From a virus: DNA of 64,000 nt. Location of the stretch: the IMG/VR virus record IMGVR_UViG_3300022939_000017, positions 1-64,000 of that record. One strand, written 5' to 3'. The notes under the pieces were generated by a model. It did no database searches and was not told where the DNA came from. It saw only the letters and a program-made list of their open reading frames with translations. Numbering within the stretch: the first letter of the stretch is position 1; each line of letters begins with the position of its first letter. Below are positions 43,102-52,063 of the stretch, one piece after another. Both the position numbers and the translations under genes were made by a program.

Positions 43102-45984
43102 TTATTTCTTCGCAGTTAATAATGTTGCACCTTGATTACCACCTCCATCTGAATTTGCTCGTACAAAATCAGTTAGAAGTTGACCATCTAAGTAAACATT
43201 CATATTTTTATTATTAATAGCATCTCTAACTTCTGTTAATCCTGTTAAAACCATCATTTGATATTCTGAAATGGATTCTTCATCTTTCTCTTCGGATTCT
43301 TTACTTGAACCTCCACCAAATAATCCAGCAATCGCACCTAAACCAATTCCTACTGCACTAAGTGCAATTAATGTTGGTAGTGCTGCTATTCCAGCAATAC
43401 TTAATAATCCAAGTGAACCAGCTAATAGTGTAAAAGCACCTGCAAGTGATAATATACCACCTACTAATGGAACTAAGTTAGTTACCATGTTAGTTAAAGA
43501 ATCTAAAACATCGACTGGTATTAAACTTAAACCAGCCCCAAATACTCCTAACCCAGCTCCAGCTATTCCAAGAGCAATACCGGCAAGTGTTAGTGAGAAG
43601 ATATATTTACCAAGAGATGAAAGAGATATAGCAAAACCCACTATATCCTTCCCAAGTTGTGCAAAATCAATACCAGTTGGAAATGTACTTACACCTTTAC
43701 CAAATACTGCCATACCAGCACCTAATATACCCAATGATAATGCTGCCAGACTCAATGGTATGAATAATAAACCTAAAGGTGAAATTAAAGCTCCAAATGC
43801 CAATAGTTGTTTTCCAAGAGAAACAAAATCAAAATCTGGTACTTTTGCAATTTCTTGTAATGCTTTACCAAGAATGTACATAGCTCCTGCTATTAAAATC
43901 ATAGCACCTGCTCCTGCTAAAATCCAAGGTCCTGCAAAATTCATAATCGCACCAACAGCCGCTAGTGATAAAGTTAACCCTAAAAGAGCTAAACCTGCAA
44001 TACCTAATGTATCCAATCCTATTCCTTGAAATTCTTTTAATGCTTTACCAAGAACATACATTGCTCCAGCTATGATAACTAAAGCAGCTGCCCCTTTTAA
44101 AACATCATTCATTTTTATTTTACCAATAGATTTACTTAATTTAGATGCACCATCTCCTGCTTTAGGGTCTATTGTTGATGAAGCGGAAGGTTTATTTCCA
44201 CCACCTACACCGGCCATCAATCTATCTTTAAGTTTACCAGCCCCTCGTCCTACTTTTGAGGTTTTAATCCATTTACCTGCTTTGCCCATCATACCTCCAG
44301 CAGCACTCATAGTGCCAGAACCAAAAAGTTTTTTAGCGGCCAACGCAGCACCTTCTTTAACCAACCCCATCATGTTTTTAAGAATTTGACCTGTTGATTT
44401 TACAGCTCCTCCTAAATTTATTCCCATATCTTTTAAGAATGGTGTTGCTTGACCAGCTGCAACTGCAATACTACCCAATCCTTTAAGTGTTTTACCCATT
44501 GGACCACTTGCAAATGCGGTTAGTGATTGACTCCATGTATCAAATGTTGAAAGTTGCATTGAACCATCATCATTTAACTTATCCATGTTCTTAGCCATCT
44601 TATCTAACTCATCAACTGATAAACCTAATGCTTCAGCTGCTTGTCTCCTTTGGATAACATTCATCTTTTCAAATGCAGCTGCACCACCAAGTTGTTTTAT
44701 GGTTTCTTTAACCGCTGCTCCAGTCTTACCTTCAAACGCCAATCCTCTTGCTCTGTTAAGATTAATGTTTCTACCTAACATTGCGGATAATTCTAATTCT
44801 TTTGTAATTGATGATTCAAAATCAAGTAATCCATCGGTTACTTTACCAAGTGTACTCATAGATACACCAAGTTTTGCGGCTTGAACTGCTGATTTAGCTA
44901 ATTCTTCTGTTGCTGATGCTCCATATGATGCGAATAATTCTGAGTTTTGAGCAATATCTTCCATCGCTTGAGATGGTATTACTCCTTGTTGTTTCGCAAA
45001 TTGTTTTGTTTGTTCGGCCAAATCCATTGCTTGTTGAGCAGTCATTCCACCAGTTCTTGCAAGTGTACCAACAAGTTTCGCAGCTGATTCACCACTAATA
45101 CCCATATTAACAGCCATCAAGTTGGTGTTTAATCGAGTTCTAAAAGTACTACCTTCAACTCCACCAAATTGATTTGCTAATTCTTTAGTAACTGCAGATG
45201 CATCCTTGAATGCTAAACTTAATAATGTTGTTTGACCAGTTGCTCCTGTCAATCCTCCAACAAATCCACCAAATTCTCTTGTAGTTTTACCAACTTCAGT
45301 AGCAACAGCTCCTATTCCAATTAATAAAGAACCCGCAATACCACCAACAGTAGATGTAAGTAATGATGCCGTTTCAAGAACACCAGCTATACTATCTTTT
45401 ATACCTTCATATACTGCAAGTTGTTTATTGAGAAACTTTTGTTGTTTCTCTGTCATATTTGCAATACCTTGTGCTTTATCTCTTTGTTCTCTTAAATTTT
45501 TTGCTATCTGTCCATGAATTCCCAAAGTAGGCCCTAAAGACTCATAATGGTCATCTAACTTTTTATTTATTGCAGCTTGAGTTACTACATCTTCTGATGA
45601 TGTATTTAATAAATCGTTTTGTAAAGAAGCTATAGATTCAAATGTTTTTCTTTTTTCAGCATCAAGATTTTGGGCATTAGCCATTATCTGAATTCTTGCC
45701 CTATCTTTATCTACTAAACTTGCTTGTAATCCCGTTAATCCTTTTAATTTAGCTTCTTGTTGAATGTAATTATCTATTAATTCTTTATTTTGTTCTTTGG
45801 CTTCTTTTATTTCTGAATTTACATTTTTTATTTTTTCAACAATAGCCTTATATTCTTTATTGGTTTTTTTATAGCTGGCAACCGCTTCCGCACTCTTTAG
45901 ATTTTGCTGATTAAGCAAATTAAGAGCTTCTTTTTTTAAAGCATTAGCCTCTTTAAGTGCAGCGTTTATTTCTTTTTGATTCAT
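43102..45984 (-). CDS. Tail tape-measure protein
   Basis: 960 aa. N-terminal 180 residues are coiled coil (KEANALKKEALNLL, EIKEAKEQNKELIDNY). Middle segments with GGxAAFEKMNVIQRRQAAEALG and repeated FAKQQG/AxxLG helices are usual in tape measures. Residues about 630-890 are long hydrophobic helices; two copies of an IAGAMYxLGKALxE unit lie about 70 residues apart, indicating an internal repeat. Length sets tail length (about 960 aa would give a tail near 140 nm by the usual 0.15 nm per residue, an inference). Located downstream of sheath, tube and chaperone-like genes, as in other tailed phages. Confidence 0.85.
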   Translation of the reverse strand: MNQKEINAALKEANALKKEALNLLNQQNLKSAEAVASYKKTNKEYKAIVEKIKNVNSEIKEAKEQNKELIDNYIQQEAKLKGLTGLQASLVDKDRARIQIMANAQNLDAEKRKTFESIASLQNDLLNTSSEDVVTQAAINKKLDDHYESLGPTLGIHGQIAKNLREQRDKAQGIANMTEKQQKFLNKQLAVYEGIKDSIAGVLETASLLTSTVGGIAGSLLIGIGAVATEVGKTTREFGGFVGGLTGATGQTTLLSLAFKDASAVTKELANQFGGVEGSTFRTRLNTNLMAVNMGISGESAAKLVGTLARTGGMTAQQAMDLAEQTKQFAKQQGVIPSQAMEDIAQNSELFASYGASATEELAKSAVQAAKLGVSMSTLGKVTDGLLDFESSITKELELSAMLGRNINLNRARGLAFEGKTGAAVKETIKQLGGAAAFEKMNVIQRRQAAEALGLSVDELDKMAKNMDKLNDDGSMQLSTFDTWSQSLTAFASGPMGKTLKGLGSIAVAAGQATPFLKDMGINLGGAVKSTGQILKNMMGLVKEGAALAAKKLFGSGTMSAAGGMMGKAGKWIKTSKVGRGAGKLKDRLMAGVGGGNKPSASSTIDPKAGDGASKLSKSIGKIKMNDVLKGAAALVIIAGAMYVLGKALKEFQGIGLDTLGIAGLALLGLTLSLAAVGAIMNFAGPWILAGAGAMILIAGAMYILGKALQEIAKVPDFDFVSLGKQLLAFGALISPLGLLFIPLSLAALSLGILGAGMAVFGKGVSTFPTGIDFAQLGKDIVGFAISLSSLGKYIFSLTLAGIALGIAGAGLGVFGAGLSLIPVDVLDSLTNMVTNLVPLVGGILSLAGAFTLLAGSLGLLSIAGIAALPTLIALSAVGIGLGAIAGLFGGGSSKESEEKDEESISEYQMMVLTGLTEVRDAINNKNMNVYLDGQLLTDFVRANSDGGGNQGATLLTAKK

Positions 45985-46007
45985 TTAGCCAACTCCGTAG
46001 TAATATA

Positions 46008-46217
46008 CTATTCTAAATCTTTTAACATCTTTTCTAATTCTTTAGATGCCTTTTCAATTTGTGTCATTTTATTAACAATAGCAACAGGTACTTTTTTGTT
46101 TTTCTTTGCTGCCTGTAACGCTCTATTTGTTGCATTTGTTTTTAATCCATCGAAAAATGAATTTGAAAACTTTTTTGCAGCTCCAAATAGGCCTTCGTTT
46201 ATTTTTTCTTTTGACAT
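46008..46217 (-). CDS. Hypothetical 69-aa helical protein, tail region
   Basis: Unrecognised. Basic helix (MSKEKINEGLFGAAKKFSN, ATNRALQAAKKNKKV) and an amphipathic end KASKELEKMLKDLE. Between the chaperone-like ORFs and the tape measure; class II promoter and AAAGGAG upstream, so strongly expressed late. Confidence 0.58.
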   Translation of the reverse strand: MSKEKINEGLFGAAKKFSNSFFDGLKTNATNRALQAAKKNKKVPVAIVNKMTQIEKASKELEKMLKDLE

Positions 46218-46246
46218 TAGATTTCTCCTTTATACTTTTATACTAC

Positions 46247-46256
46247 TATAAATATA
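46247..46256 (-). promoter_or_regulatory. Class II promoter before the 69-aa gene and tape measure
   Basis: Minus strand TATATTTATA followed by GTAGTA, 29 nt before the ATG at 46217 and just past the terminator at 46261-46289. Confidence 0.65.
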
Positions 46257-46260
46257 GGGT

Positions 46261-46289
46261 AAAAAAAAAGTGAGGAATTATTTCCTCAC
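46261..46289 (-). terminator. Rho-independent terminator after the 79-aa ORF
   Basis: Perfect stem GTGAGGAA/TTCCTCAC with 4-nt loop, then nine T on the minus strand. The stem includes the stop codon of the 79-aa ORF (46278). Confidence 0.85.
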
Positions 46290-46517
46290 TCTTACTGATG
46301 GTCCTTTTGGTGAACCTTTTTTGTTTGCCTTTTTATATTCTTCAGCTTCTTTTTTCTTAGCCTCTAATAATTTTTTGAAATAGAAGTTTCTCCAATGAAT
46401 TGGCATGGAATAAACTTCTGACCAAGTGAATCCATTACCATAGTTAACCATTTCCCAAATTTGGTTATGAAGTTGGATTGAGTACTCACTCGGAAGGGTA
46501 AAAAAACCCAACCCCAA
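46278..46517 (-). CDS. 79-aa ORF overlapping the base-plate-family gene in +1 frame; possible frameshift product
   Basis: Reads FTLPSEYSIQLHNQIWEMVN, GFTWSEVYSMPIHWRNFYFK and a lysine-rich tail. Open frame has no ATG before residue 23; the first usable codon is TTG at 46517, with GGAGG about 15 nt upstream. The overlap with the upstream gene (46486-46517) holds a run of seven T (codons TTT TTT TAC), where +1 (or -2) slippage would join the two. Similar small proteins follow T4 base-plate-family proteins in marine T4-like phages. Equivalent to tail-assembly chaperones G/GT by position; this is inference. Confidence 0.6.
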   Translation of the reverse strand: MGLGFFTLPSEYSIQLHNQIWEMVNYGNGFTWSEVYSMPIHWRNFYFKKLLEAKKKEAEEYKKANKKGSPKGPSVRVRK

Positions 46518-47256
46518 AGGGGATATCGAGAGCCTCCGTTTCTCCCGTAATATCAGATGTAAACTGATATTTTAAATCTAAATCTGGTGAGATTTCTCTG
46601 ATATAATCTCTAATAAACTTAGATTCTCTTGCTAAAAGGTTATTTTTTACATAATTGTTGATAAATCCTCTATCAGTATTACCATCTATTTCTTGAATGA
46701 TATATCTTAATCTTGTAGACATTTCTTGTGAAACAGCATCTTGACCTTTTTTCTGTAATCTTTGTAGTGCTTGAATTTCAGAATTAATATCTTGTTCATC
46801 TTTGTGTGTTAGTAATTTTAACACCACCTCTTTCTTAGATACAGGTAAAGTAATTGAATATCTATTATCAGATGATAATAAGTTTTCATTTACTTCTTTA
46901 ATCTGAATTTGTGATAAATCGATTACTTCTTTTTGGGTTTCTCCTGTAAATGGGTCGGTAACTTCTACTTGATAATCTTTTCCATATCCTAAGATACGAG
47001 TTGCAAGTAAAATAGCGTTTTTATCACCGATGAAAATATCACCAATATCTAAACCTTCTTCTACTACAACAGATTCGAACAACTTATCAAGCACCACCCC
47101 CTTTCTTATCAAATTTTGGGAAGCAAGTATATCCTCTTCACGAGCTGTCATATACTTAATCTCCACCGTACCCTTTGATAACGGGTGTCCTTCTGGATAT
47201 AGTTTACCTTTTGATGGTAAATCTACGATTTCGGTTGGAAAATCAAATTTTGCCAT
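46486..47256 (-). CDS. T4 base-plate-family protein (gp26-like), possible tape-measure chaperone
   Basis: 256 aa. FPTEIVDLPSKGKLYPEGHP and GTVEIKYMTAREEDILASQN match the opening of T4 base-plate family proteins; LDKLFESVVVEEGLDIGDIF and DKNAILLATRILGYGKDY follow the same family. Terminates inside the next ORF. Position between tail tube and tape measure is that of tail-assembly chaperones. Class II promoter 24 nt upstream. Confidence 0.75.
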   Translation of the reverse strand: MAKFDFPTEIVDLPSKGKLYPEGHPLSKGTVEIKYMTAREEDILASQNLIRKGVVLDKLFESVVVEEGLDIGDIFIGDKNAILLATRILGYGKDYQVEVTDPFTGETQKEVIDLSQIQIKEVNENLLSSDNRYSITLPVSKKEVVLKLLTHKDEQDINSEIQALQRLQKKGQDAVSQEMSTRLRYIIQEIDGNTDRGFINNYVKNNLLARESKFIRDYIREISPDLDLKYQFTSDITGETEALDIPFGVGFFYPSE

Positions 47257-47280
47257 ATAACTTTAATTTAAATTGTTTTA

Positions 47281-47290
47281 TATAAATATA
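47281..47290 (-). promoter_or_regulatory. Class II promoter
   Basis: Minus strand TATATTTATA, 24 nt before the ATG at 47256. Confidence 0.62.
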
Positions 47291-47319
47291 TACTTTTTAA
47301 AAAGTTGGAATATAGACAC

Positions 47320-47350
47320 AAAAAAAGTTCTCACTAAGAGAACTTTTTTC
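47320..47350 (-). terminator. Strong terminator after the tail-tube gene
   Basis: Stem AAGTTCTC/GAGAACTT with loop of 5 (ACTAA/TTAGT), A-run on one side and T-run on the other: works on both strands by sequence. It lies 26 nt past the tube stop codon and separates high tube expression from the genes downstream. Confidence 0.88.
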
Positions 47351-47375
47351 TTTATAAAAATATTGTGGAGTTGTA

Positions 47376-47867
47376 TTAGAATTCTAAAATTGCGTAATCA
47401 TAAGAAAGTGTTAGAGTGATTTCTGCTGGGTCTGTGGCATTAGCCCAATCTAAATCGTTGAACACTGCATTGTTGATGAAAGCACCTTTTAGAGTCCATT
47501 GTTCAATTTTATCACCAACAGGTCCTAACATATAACATTGAATATCTTTTTTATAGAAATCTGCATATCCATCTCTACCAGTTAGAGATTCGTGAGATAA
47601 TCTAACCCATTCCATCACTGCTTGAGCACCACTTGGAACGATTGGGTCATAAAGACTGATTTCAACATCTTGCCATTCACCCTTACCTTTAAGTTTTCTC
47701 TTAACGTTGATATGGTCAAGTGTTACAGTTTCAAACTGAATTGAAGGTCTGTTAGCTGTTTTAATAAGATATGAAGGAATACCATCGATTTCCATGATGA
47801 ATCTATTCTTCATCTTTGGTTCGAAATTGGTATAGAACATATCGTTAAATTCTAATACTTCTGCCAT
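47376..47867 (-). CDS. Tail tube protein (gp19-like)
   Basis: 163 aa, same as T4 gp19 length. EPKMKNRFIMEIDGIPSYL, IKTANRPSIQFETVTLDHIN and VEISLYDPIVPSGAQAVMEW are the gp19 pattern, and AEITLTLSYDYAILEF closes it. Polymerises into the inner tube through which DNA passes. Isolated by its own class II promoter, Shine-Dalgarno AGGAG and terminator, as fits a highly made protein. Confidence 0.93.
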   Translation of the reverse strand: MAEVLEFNDMFYTNFEPKMKNRFIMEIDGIPSYLIKTANRPSIQFETVTLDHINVKRKLKGKGEWQDVEISLYDPIVPSGAQAVMEWVRLSHESLTGRDGYADFYKKDIQCYMLGPVGDKIEQWTLKGAFINNAVFNDLDWANATDPAEITLTLSYDYAILEF

Positions 47868-47893
47868 TTTTTATTTCTCCTATTTTGTACTAT

Positions 47894-47903
47894 TATAAAT
47901 ATA
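47894..47903 (-). promoter_or_regulatory. Class II promoter for the tail tube
   Basis: Minus strand TATATTTATA then ATAGTA, 26 nt before the ATG at 47867. Confidence 0.68.
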
Positions 47904-47925
47904 GTTCTTTTTTATTTTTATTTAA

Positions 47926-50298
47926 TTATGCCGAGAACGAAGCTCCTGTTGGTAGAATGTTGAAATCTAACACGATGAATTCAGCAGTTTTCGTTGGTTG
48001 TAAGAAAATCTGTCCAGCCAAGATGTTTCTATCGATTACATCAGGTGTGTTATTAGTTTCATCCATTACTACTCTAAAAGCATAAAGTCCTTGTCTTTGT
48101 TGTATTCCTTCTAAATAAGGGTTAACAGTATTCAAGAATCTACTTCTTGTTTGAGAAGTATTTTGTTCGAATACTAAGTATCTTGAAGTTGAAGCAATAT
48201 ACTTCTTAACTTTAATCATTAATCTTCTAACATTGATTCTATCAAGTGCGGATGCCTTATCTTGTAAAGTTTTTTGTCCAAAAGCAACGATACCTTCTCC
48301 AGGGAACGAAGCGATTGGGTTAACTTTTCCTTCATATAGTGTATCTCTTTCAGCATGTGTTAATCTGTTTAATACAGATACCGCACCTACGATACCACCT
48401 CTATTTAAACCAGCGGGTGCGAACCATTCAGCAGCAACAGCATCGTTAGCAGCATATATTCCAGGCATCAATACTGATGGTGGAACTGCAGTTAATCTGT
48501 TAGTTCTTGAATCGATTGTTTTAACCCATGGGTAGTAAGTTCCAACATAGTTAGAATCTAAGTTACCAGCCTGTTCAACAGCCTGTGAAATAGTATCTGT
48601 TGAAACTTGTCCATTTGCAGAGTTGTAAGTTACACCAACTACATCACCGATGAAGAAAGCATCTTCTCTAGCCTCTACCATATCAACAATCTTATCAAAT
48701 ACATAAGAGTGGTGTCTACGAACAATACCAGGTGCAGTTACTAAGTTGATATCGAAATCATCTGGGTTAGATACTGCGTTGATTGCTCTTACATAAGCAA
48801 CTGAACCAACTGCTGTTGAAGTTGATAAATCAAATCCTTGTGAGTTACCACTACCAAAGTTAGCAGATGAACCAGCAAGTGCCTTTTCAGTAGTTGGTGA
48901 TTCACCATCAAATCCTTCTTGGAATCCAACTACGAATTGTCTTTTATTAACATCAGTTGCATTTGAACCTGTTAATTCAAATCCGAATGAGTATGTTCCA
49001 TTATTGATAGATACTGTTCCATCAAATGCAAACACATCATTTGAACCATATCCTGCAGATACAGGTATTGGTGATAAGAAATGTCCATTATCAACTTTTA
49101 CTAATGTTGATTCTAAATCAATACCACTATACTTAACACCACTTGATGAAGTGTTATCAGCAGAACCAGTTGAGAATACAACCGATGGAGTTATTGAATC
49201 TGAACCTGAGATTGGTGATAGATACTTAGCATGTCCAAATGGTCCTGCCACGATTGGGAACGAACCTTCTGGTTTACATTCTACTCTAATGTGTTTAGAA
49301 CGATTTGTATAATCACCATTTTCTGTTTGTTTTCCATTTGCATCGATAACAAGATTTCTATCACCGATTACTTTTTTAATGTAGTTTGGAGATGCAGGGT
49401 CTAAGTTCAAGTTATTGAATGTTTCTAAGATTACTGGTCTCTTATCTGTATCAGAGTATCCTCTAACTGCGATTGAGAAAGTTGAGTAATCAGTAGAATT
49501 ATTTGAACCTGCCGCCTTTACATTAAATAATGAAATTTTATATTCTTTATTATAGTTTGAACCATCACCTAAAGTATGGAATCTAAATAAATCATGTCTT
49601 TCACCTGAAATCAACTGAGATTTAATCCAAGGAGTTGATGCGTGTTGAATATCGTTTGTGAAAACTTGGTTTCCTAAATCCACTAATACTACTTGTGAAC
49701 CACTTGAAGTGATGTTACCAGATTCGTTAGTTGCTGCATTTTCAAAGTACTTGTATGCATATGCACCTTTAGAACCTCTTGGAGATTCTCCAAATACATC
49801 TGATAAATCATTTCCTGCAGTTGGAAGTACAGATGCTGATACTGATGTATTGTAAGCTGAATCTGAACCACTTAGTTCAATTGAAAAAGCTGATTGAGAT
49901 ATTTGTGAATCAATAGATGCTGTTACACCGGTTGCACTATCCCATAAGTGAGTGGTATTTAAAACTCCTACTAACTTCTCTCCTCCATTAGAACCACTAA
50001 CAACAATTGCTGCCGGTCCAACTTCAGTATATCCACCAGTATTACCAACTCTTACGATAGTAACAGTTCCTGCTTCTCTTAAATAATTTTGTACGGTATA
50101 TCCTGTATAGTAAGTTCCATCAGGTGTACCGAATATTTCTTCAAATTCTGATTGTGTATTGACAACGGTTGGTACGAATGCAGGTCCTTTATGGAAAGGT
50201 CCAATTACGGCTGCTCCGATTTCTCCAATCCCTTGTGCTAAGAAAGAAAGGTCATTTTCTCTCGTAAATACACCAGGTGATACAATTTTTTCTGCCAT
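47926..50298 (-). CDS. Tail sheath protein (gp18-like)
   Basis: 790 aa. MAEKIVSPGVFTRENDLSFL is the classic sheath start; GEIGAAVIGPFHKGPAFVPT and the C-terminal region TSRYLVFEQNTSQTRSRF, NTVNPYLEGIQQRQGLYAFRV, RNILAGQIFLQPTKTAEFIV are the conserved sheath core and handshake strands. The centre (about 150-500) is a long insertion of beta-structured domains that would decorate the outer tail surface; T4 gp18 has 659 aa. Contracts to drive the tube through the envelope. Confidence 0.95.
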   Translation of the reverse strand: MAEKIVSPGVFTRENDLSFLAQGIGEIGAAVIGPFHKGPAFVPTVVNTQSEFEEIFGTPDGTYYTGYTVQNYLREAGTVTIVRVGNTGGYTEVGPAAIVVSGSNGGEKLVGVLNTTHLWDSATGVTASIDSQISQSAFSIELSGSDSAYNTSVSASVLPTAGNDLSDVFGESPRGSKGAYAYKYFENAATNESGNITSSGSQVVLVDLGNQVFTNDIQHASTPWIKSQLISGERHDLFRFHTLGDGSNYNKEYKISLFNVKAAGSNNSTDYSTFSIAVRGYSDTDKRPVILETFNNLNLDPASPNYIKKVIGDRNLVIDANGKQTENGDYTNRSKHIRVECKPEGSFPIVAGPFGHAKYLSPISGSDSITPSVVFSTGSADNTSSSGVKYSGIDLESTLVKVDNGHFLSPIPVSAGYGSNDVFAFDGTVSINNGTYSFGFELTGSNATDVNKRQFVVGFQEGFDGESPTTEKALAGSSANFGSGNSQGFDLSTSTAVGSVAYVRAINAVSNPDDFDINLVTAPGIVRRHHSYVFDKIVDMVEAREDAFFIGDVVGVTYNSANGQVSTDTISQAVEQAGNLDSNYVGTYYPWVKTIDSRTNRLTAVPPSVLMPGIYAANDAVAAEWFAPAGLNRGGIVGAVSVLNRLTHAERDTLYEGKVNPIASFPGEGIVAFGQKTLQDKASALDRINVRRLMIKVKKYIASTSRYLVFEQNTSQTRSRFLNTVNPYLEGIQQRQGLYAFRVVMDETNNTPDVIDRNILAGQIFLQPTKTAEFIVLDFNILPTGASFSA

Positions 50299-50340
50299 TT
50301 TATATTACTCCTTGTTAATTATCTTGTGTAAATGTACACA

Positions 50341-50350
50341 TATAAATATA
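50341..50350 (-). promoter_or_regulatory. Class II promoter for the sheath
   Basis: Minus strand TATATTTATA, 42 nt before the ATG at 50298; TGTGTAC follows and AGGAG lies further down. Confidence 0.65.
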
Positions 50351-50351
50351 A

Positions 50352-50371
50352 AATACTTTTTCTAAAGTATT
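50352..50371 (-). terminator. Probable terminator after the 103-aa gene
   Basis: AATACTTT/AAAGTATT stem with 4-nt loop, 7 nt past the stop codon, followed by TTTATATTTA. AT-rich, so moderate strength. Confidence 0.55.
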
Positions 50372-50378
50372 ATTTTAT

Positions 50379-50690
50379 TTAATTAGTAACCGATTCTTCT
50401 ACCGATTCTTCAGATTTTTCAGATTTTTCAGTAGGAGTGAATGTATTTGTAGCTGGGTCATAATTTCCATCACCATATTTTTCATTCAATCCTTTGAATA
50501 ATTCTTCTTCTGTTTGTTGTAACTCTTTGTGTTTGTTTAGAAGTTGTTCTTTAAACCCATCAAGTTCACTAATTCTTCTTTCTTTTTCAATTTGAAGTTG
50601 TCCTAATTGTGTAAACACATTTGAAACATCTTGTCTTAATTGATTAATCTGTGAAACTTCTTCTTCTGTAAACTGAATTGTGTTTGCCAT
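50379..50690 (-). CDS. Coiled-coil protein, 103 aa, tail region
   Basis: Residues 8-70 form a continuous coiled coil (EEEVSQINQLRQDVSNVFTQ, QIEKERRISELDGFKEQLL). Tail is acidic and Ser/Glu-rich (SEKSEESVEESVTN). Small coiled-coil proteins of this kind recur in marine T4-like phages between sheath and fibre genes; function unknown. Class II promoter 34 nt upstream. Confidence 0.6.
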   Translation of the reverse strand: MANTIQFTEEEVSQINQLRQDVSNVFTQLGQLQIEKERRISELDGFKEQLLNKHKELQQTEEELFKGLNEKYGDGNYDPATNTFTPTEKSEKSEESVEESVTN

Positions 50691-50724
50691 TTTGATATAT
50701 TTTATTTAATGTTTTGTTTATATA

Positions 50725-50734
50725 TATAAATATA
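50725..50734 (-). promoter_or_regulatory. Class II promoter for the 103-aa gene
   Basis: Minus strand TATATTTATA within a longer TATATATA stretch, 34 nt before the ATG at 50690. Confidence 0.6.
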
Positions 50735-50760
50735 TGATTTTTTCTCAAACATAAAAAATA

Positions 50761-52062
50761 TTATGCCGTAAATGAGAATGATGCCCATGAAGATTTTAAT
50801 CCATGGTCAATCGCTCTTACTCTAAAATAATATGTAGTACCTGGTGATAATGAATATCCAACTAATACTTCAACCGAAGTTGAACTCCACTCTGAAACAT
50901 CTGCAATAAGTGAACCAAAGTTAGAATCGTTATCAATTTGGAAATCATAACCTGTAATACCAGTATCACCTGTTGATGATGGAGCTGTCCATGATACAGA
51001 TGGTGATGAATATGATAATCCAGTAGGTGCTGATGATGCTCCTAAATCAGTATGAGAACCACTTGTACCTTTATTATGTGAAATATATCCATTAACTAAA
51101 TAAGTATCTTGTTCTTCAACATCAATTGATACAATCTCTGTTGTTTCATTTACAGCAACTTTAGATATTACCTCTACTTCTTCGATACCACTTGTTCCTT
51201 GTTTAATAAGTTTATCACCTTCTTCTATTGTAATAATTTCTTTAAATTTATAATCACCACTTATAACATCTTTTACTAAAAATGGATGTTCACCAGTTGC
51301 AGTGATTTCACCATCATTAATATTATAGTATCTTTGAGCAAAAGAATAAATAACACTAACTACTGTAACTTCTTTTGGTGTTGCATCAAGCGTTTCAGCA
51401 TTCCATTCTAAGAAATCTCCATCAGAATCAGATGATAATCCTGCTAATGCATATCCATCTAAAATATCTCCTTCTTCTAATTCACCCGCCTCTACAATTG
51501 TTCCATCTGCTTTTAATATTGGTGAATCTGAAGTTAAACATAATGCAGTGTTTCCATCATATGTATCAATTGAATATACTGCCTTTGTTCTTGGAACATT
51601 ATATCCATTACCACTTCCAATATGGTCGTTATATCCATCAGCAAAAGTAGCAGATATGGTATGTGATTGTGCAGATAATAATGATGTTTGAGAACTTGGA
51701 GATTGTGGGTTCATAGCTCCTGCTGATAATGTAGCTCTAAATGTAGGTGTTCCACTTACAGAAATGTAACTACCACCAGTTACTCCCCATGTAAAATTAC
51801 CCGAAGAGCCGGATATTATTCCAAAGTTTGTTCCAGGACTTGTAAAAGTCATATCATATGTATCTGAAGTAGATTCTACTAAATAGGTATATCCAGTTAC
51901 TGAATCTACTGAATCTACTGCGAATGTTGATAATCCAATATCATCACCAGCAGATGGTGAACCTTTAATTGTTCCCAATGATACATTAGCTCCTTGAGTA
52001 TTTCCAGTTGCTCCTGCTAAATTATTTAAACTAAGTGTATCTCCAGATGTAAGTGTTGGCAT
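50761..52062 (-). CDS. Structural protein with intein-like Hint domain and fibronectin III domain
   Basis: 433 aa. Residues 1-170: beta-rich virion-type region. Residues 175-330: Hint domain, opening with Cys175 in ALCLTSDSPILKADGT, block-B motif TATGEHPF (Thr256, His259), and closing with DTYLVNGYISHN (329-330). The residue after HN is Lys331, not Cys, Ser or Thr, so ordinary splicing cannot complete; N-terminal cleavage at Cys175 or a bacterial-intein-like reaction remains possible. Residues about 345-433: a fibronectin III domain (APTGLSYSSPSVSWTAPS, TTYYFRVRAIDHG). Likely an adhesin or fibre processed by autoproteolysis. Class II promoter and AGGAG upstream. Confidence 0.82.
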   Translation of the reverse strand: MPTLTSGDTLSLNNLAGATGNTQGANVSLGTIKGSPSAGDDIGLSTFAVDSVDSVTGYTYLVESTSDTYDMTFTSPGTNFGIISGSSGNFTWGVTGGSYISVSGTPTFRATLSAGAMNPQSPSSQTSLLSAQSHTISATFADGYNDHIGSGNGYNVPRTKAVYSIDTYDGNTALCLTSDSPILKADGTIVEAGELEEGDILDGYALAGLSSDSDGDFLEWNAETLDATPKEVTVVSVIYSFAQRYYNINDGEITATGEHPFLVKDVISGDYKFKEIITIEEGDKLIKQGTSGIEEVEVISKVAVNETTEIVSIDVEEQDTYLVNGYISHNKGTSGSHTDLGASSAPTGLSYSSPSVSWTAPSSTGDTGITGYDFQIDNDSNFGSLIADVSEWSSTSVEVLVGYSLSPGTTYYFRVRAIDHGLKSSWASFSFTA

Positions 52063-52063
52063 A

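Noticed and set aside
43271-44029. Long plus-strand open frame opposite the tape-measure gene
   Set aside because: It is a mirror of the Ala/Gly/Leu-rich codons of the tape measure, Pro/Ala-rich and without a ribosome site. All convincing genes are on the minus strand.
50761-52062. A complete splicing intein
   Set aside because: No Cys, Ser or Thr follows the terminal HN and no homing endonuclease domain is present; described as Hint domain instead.
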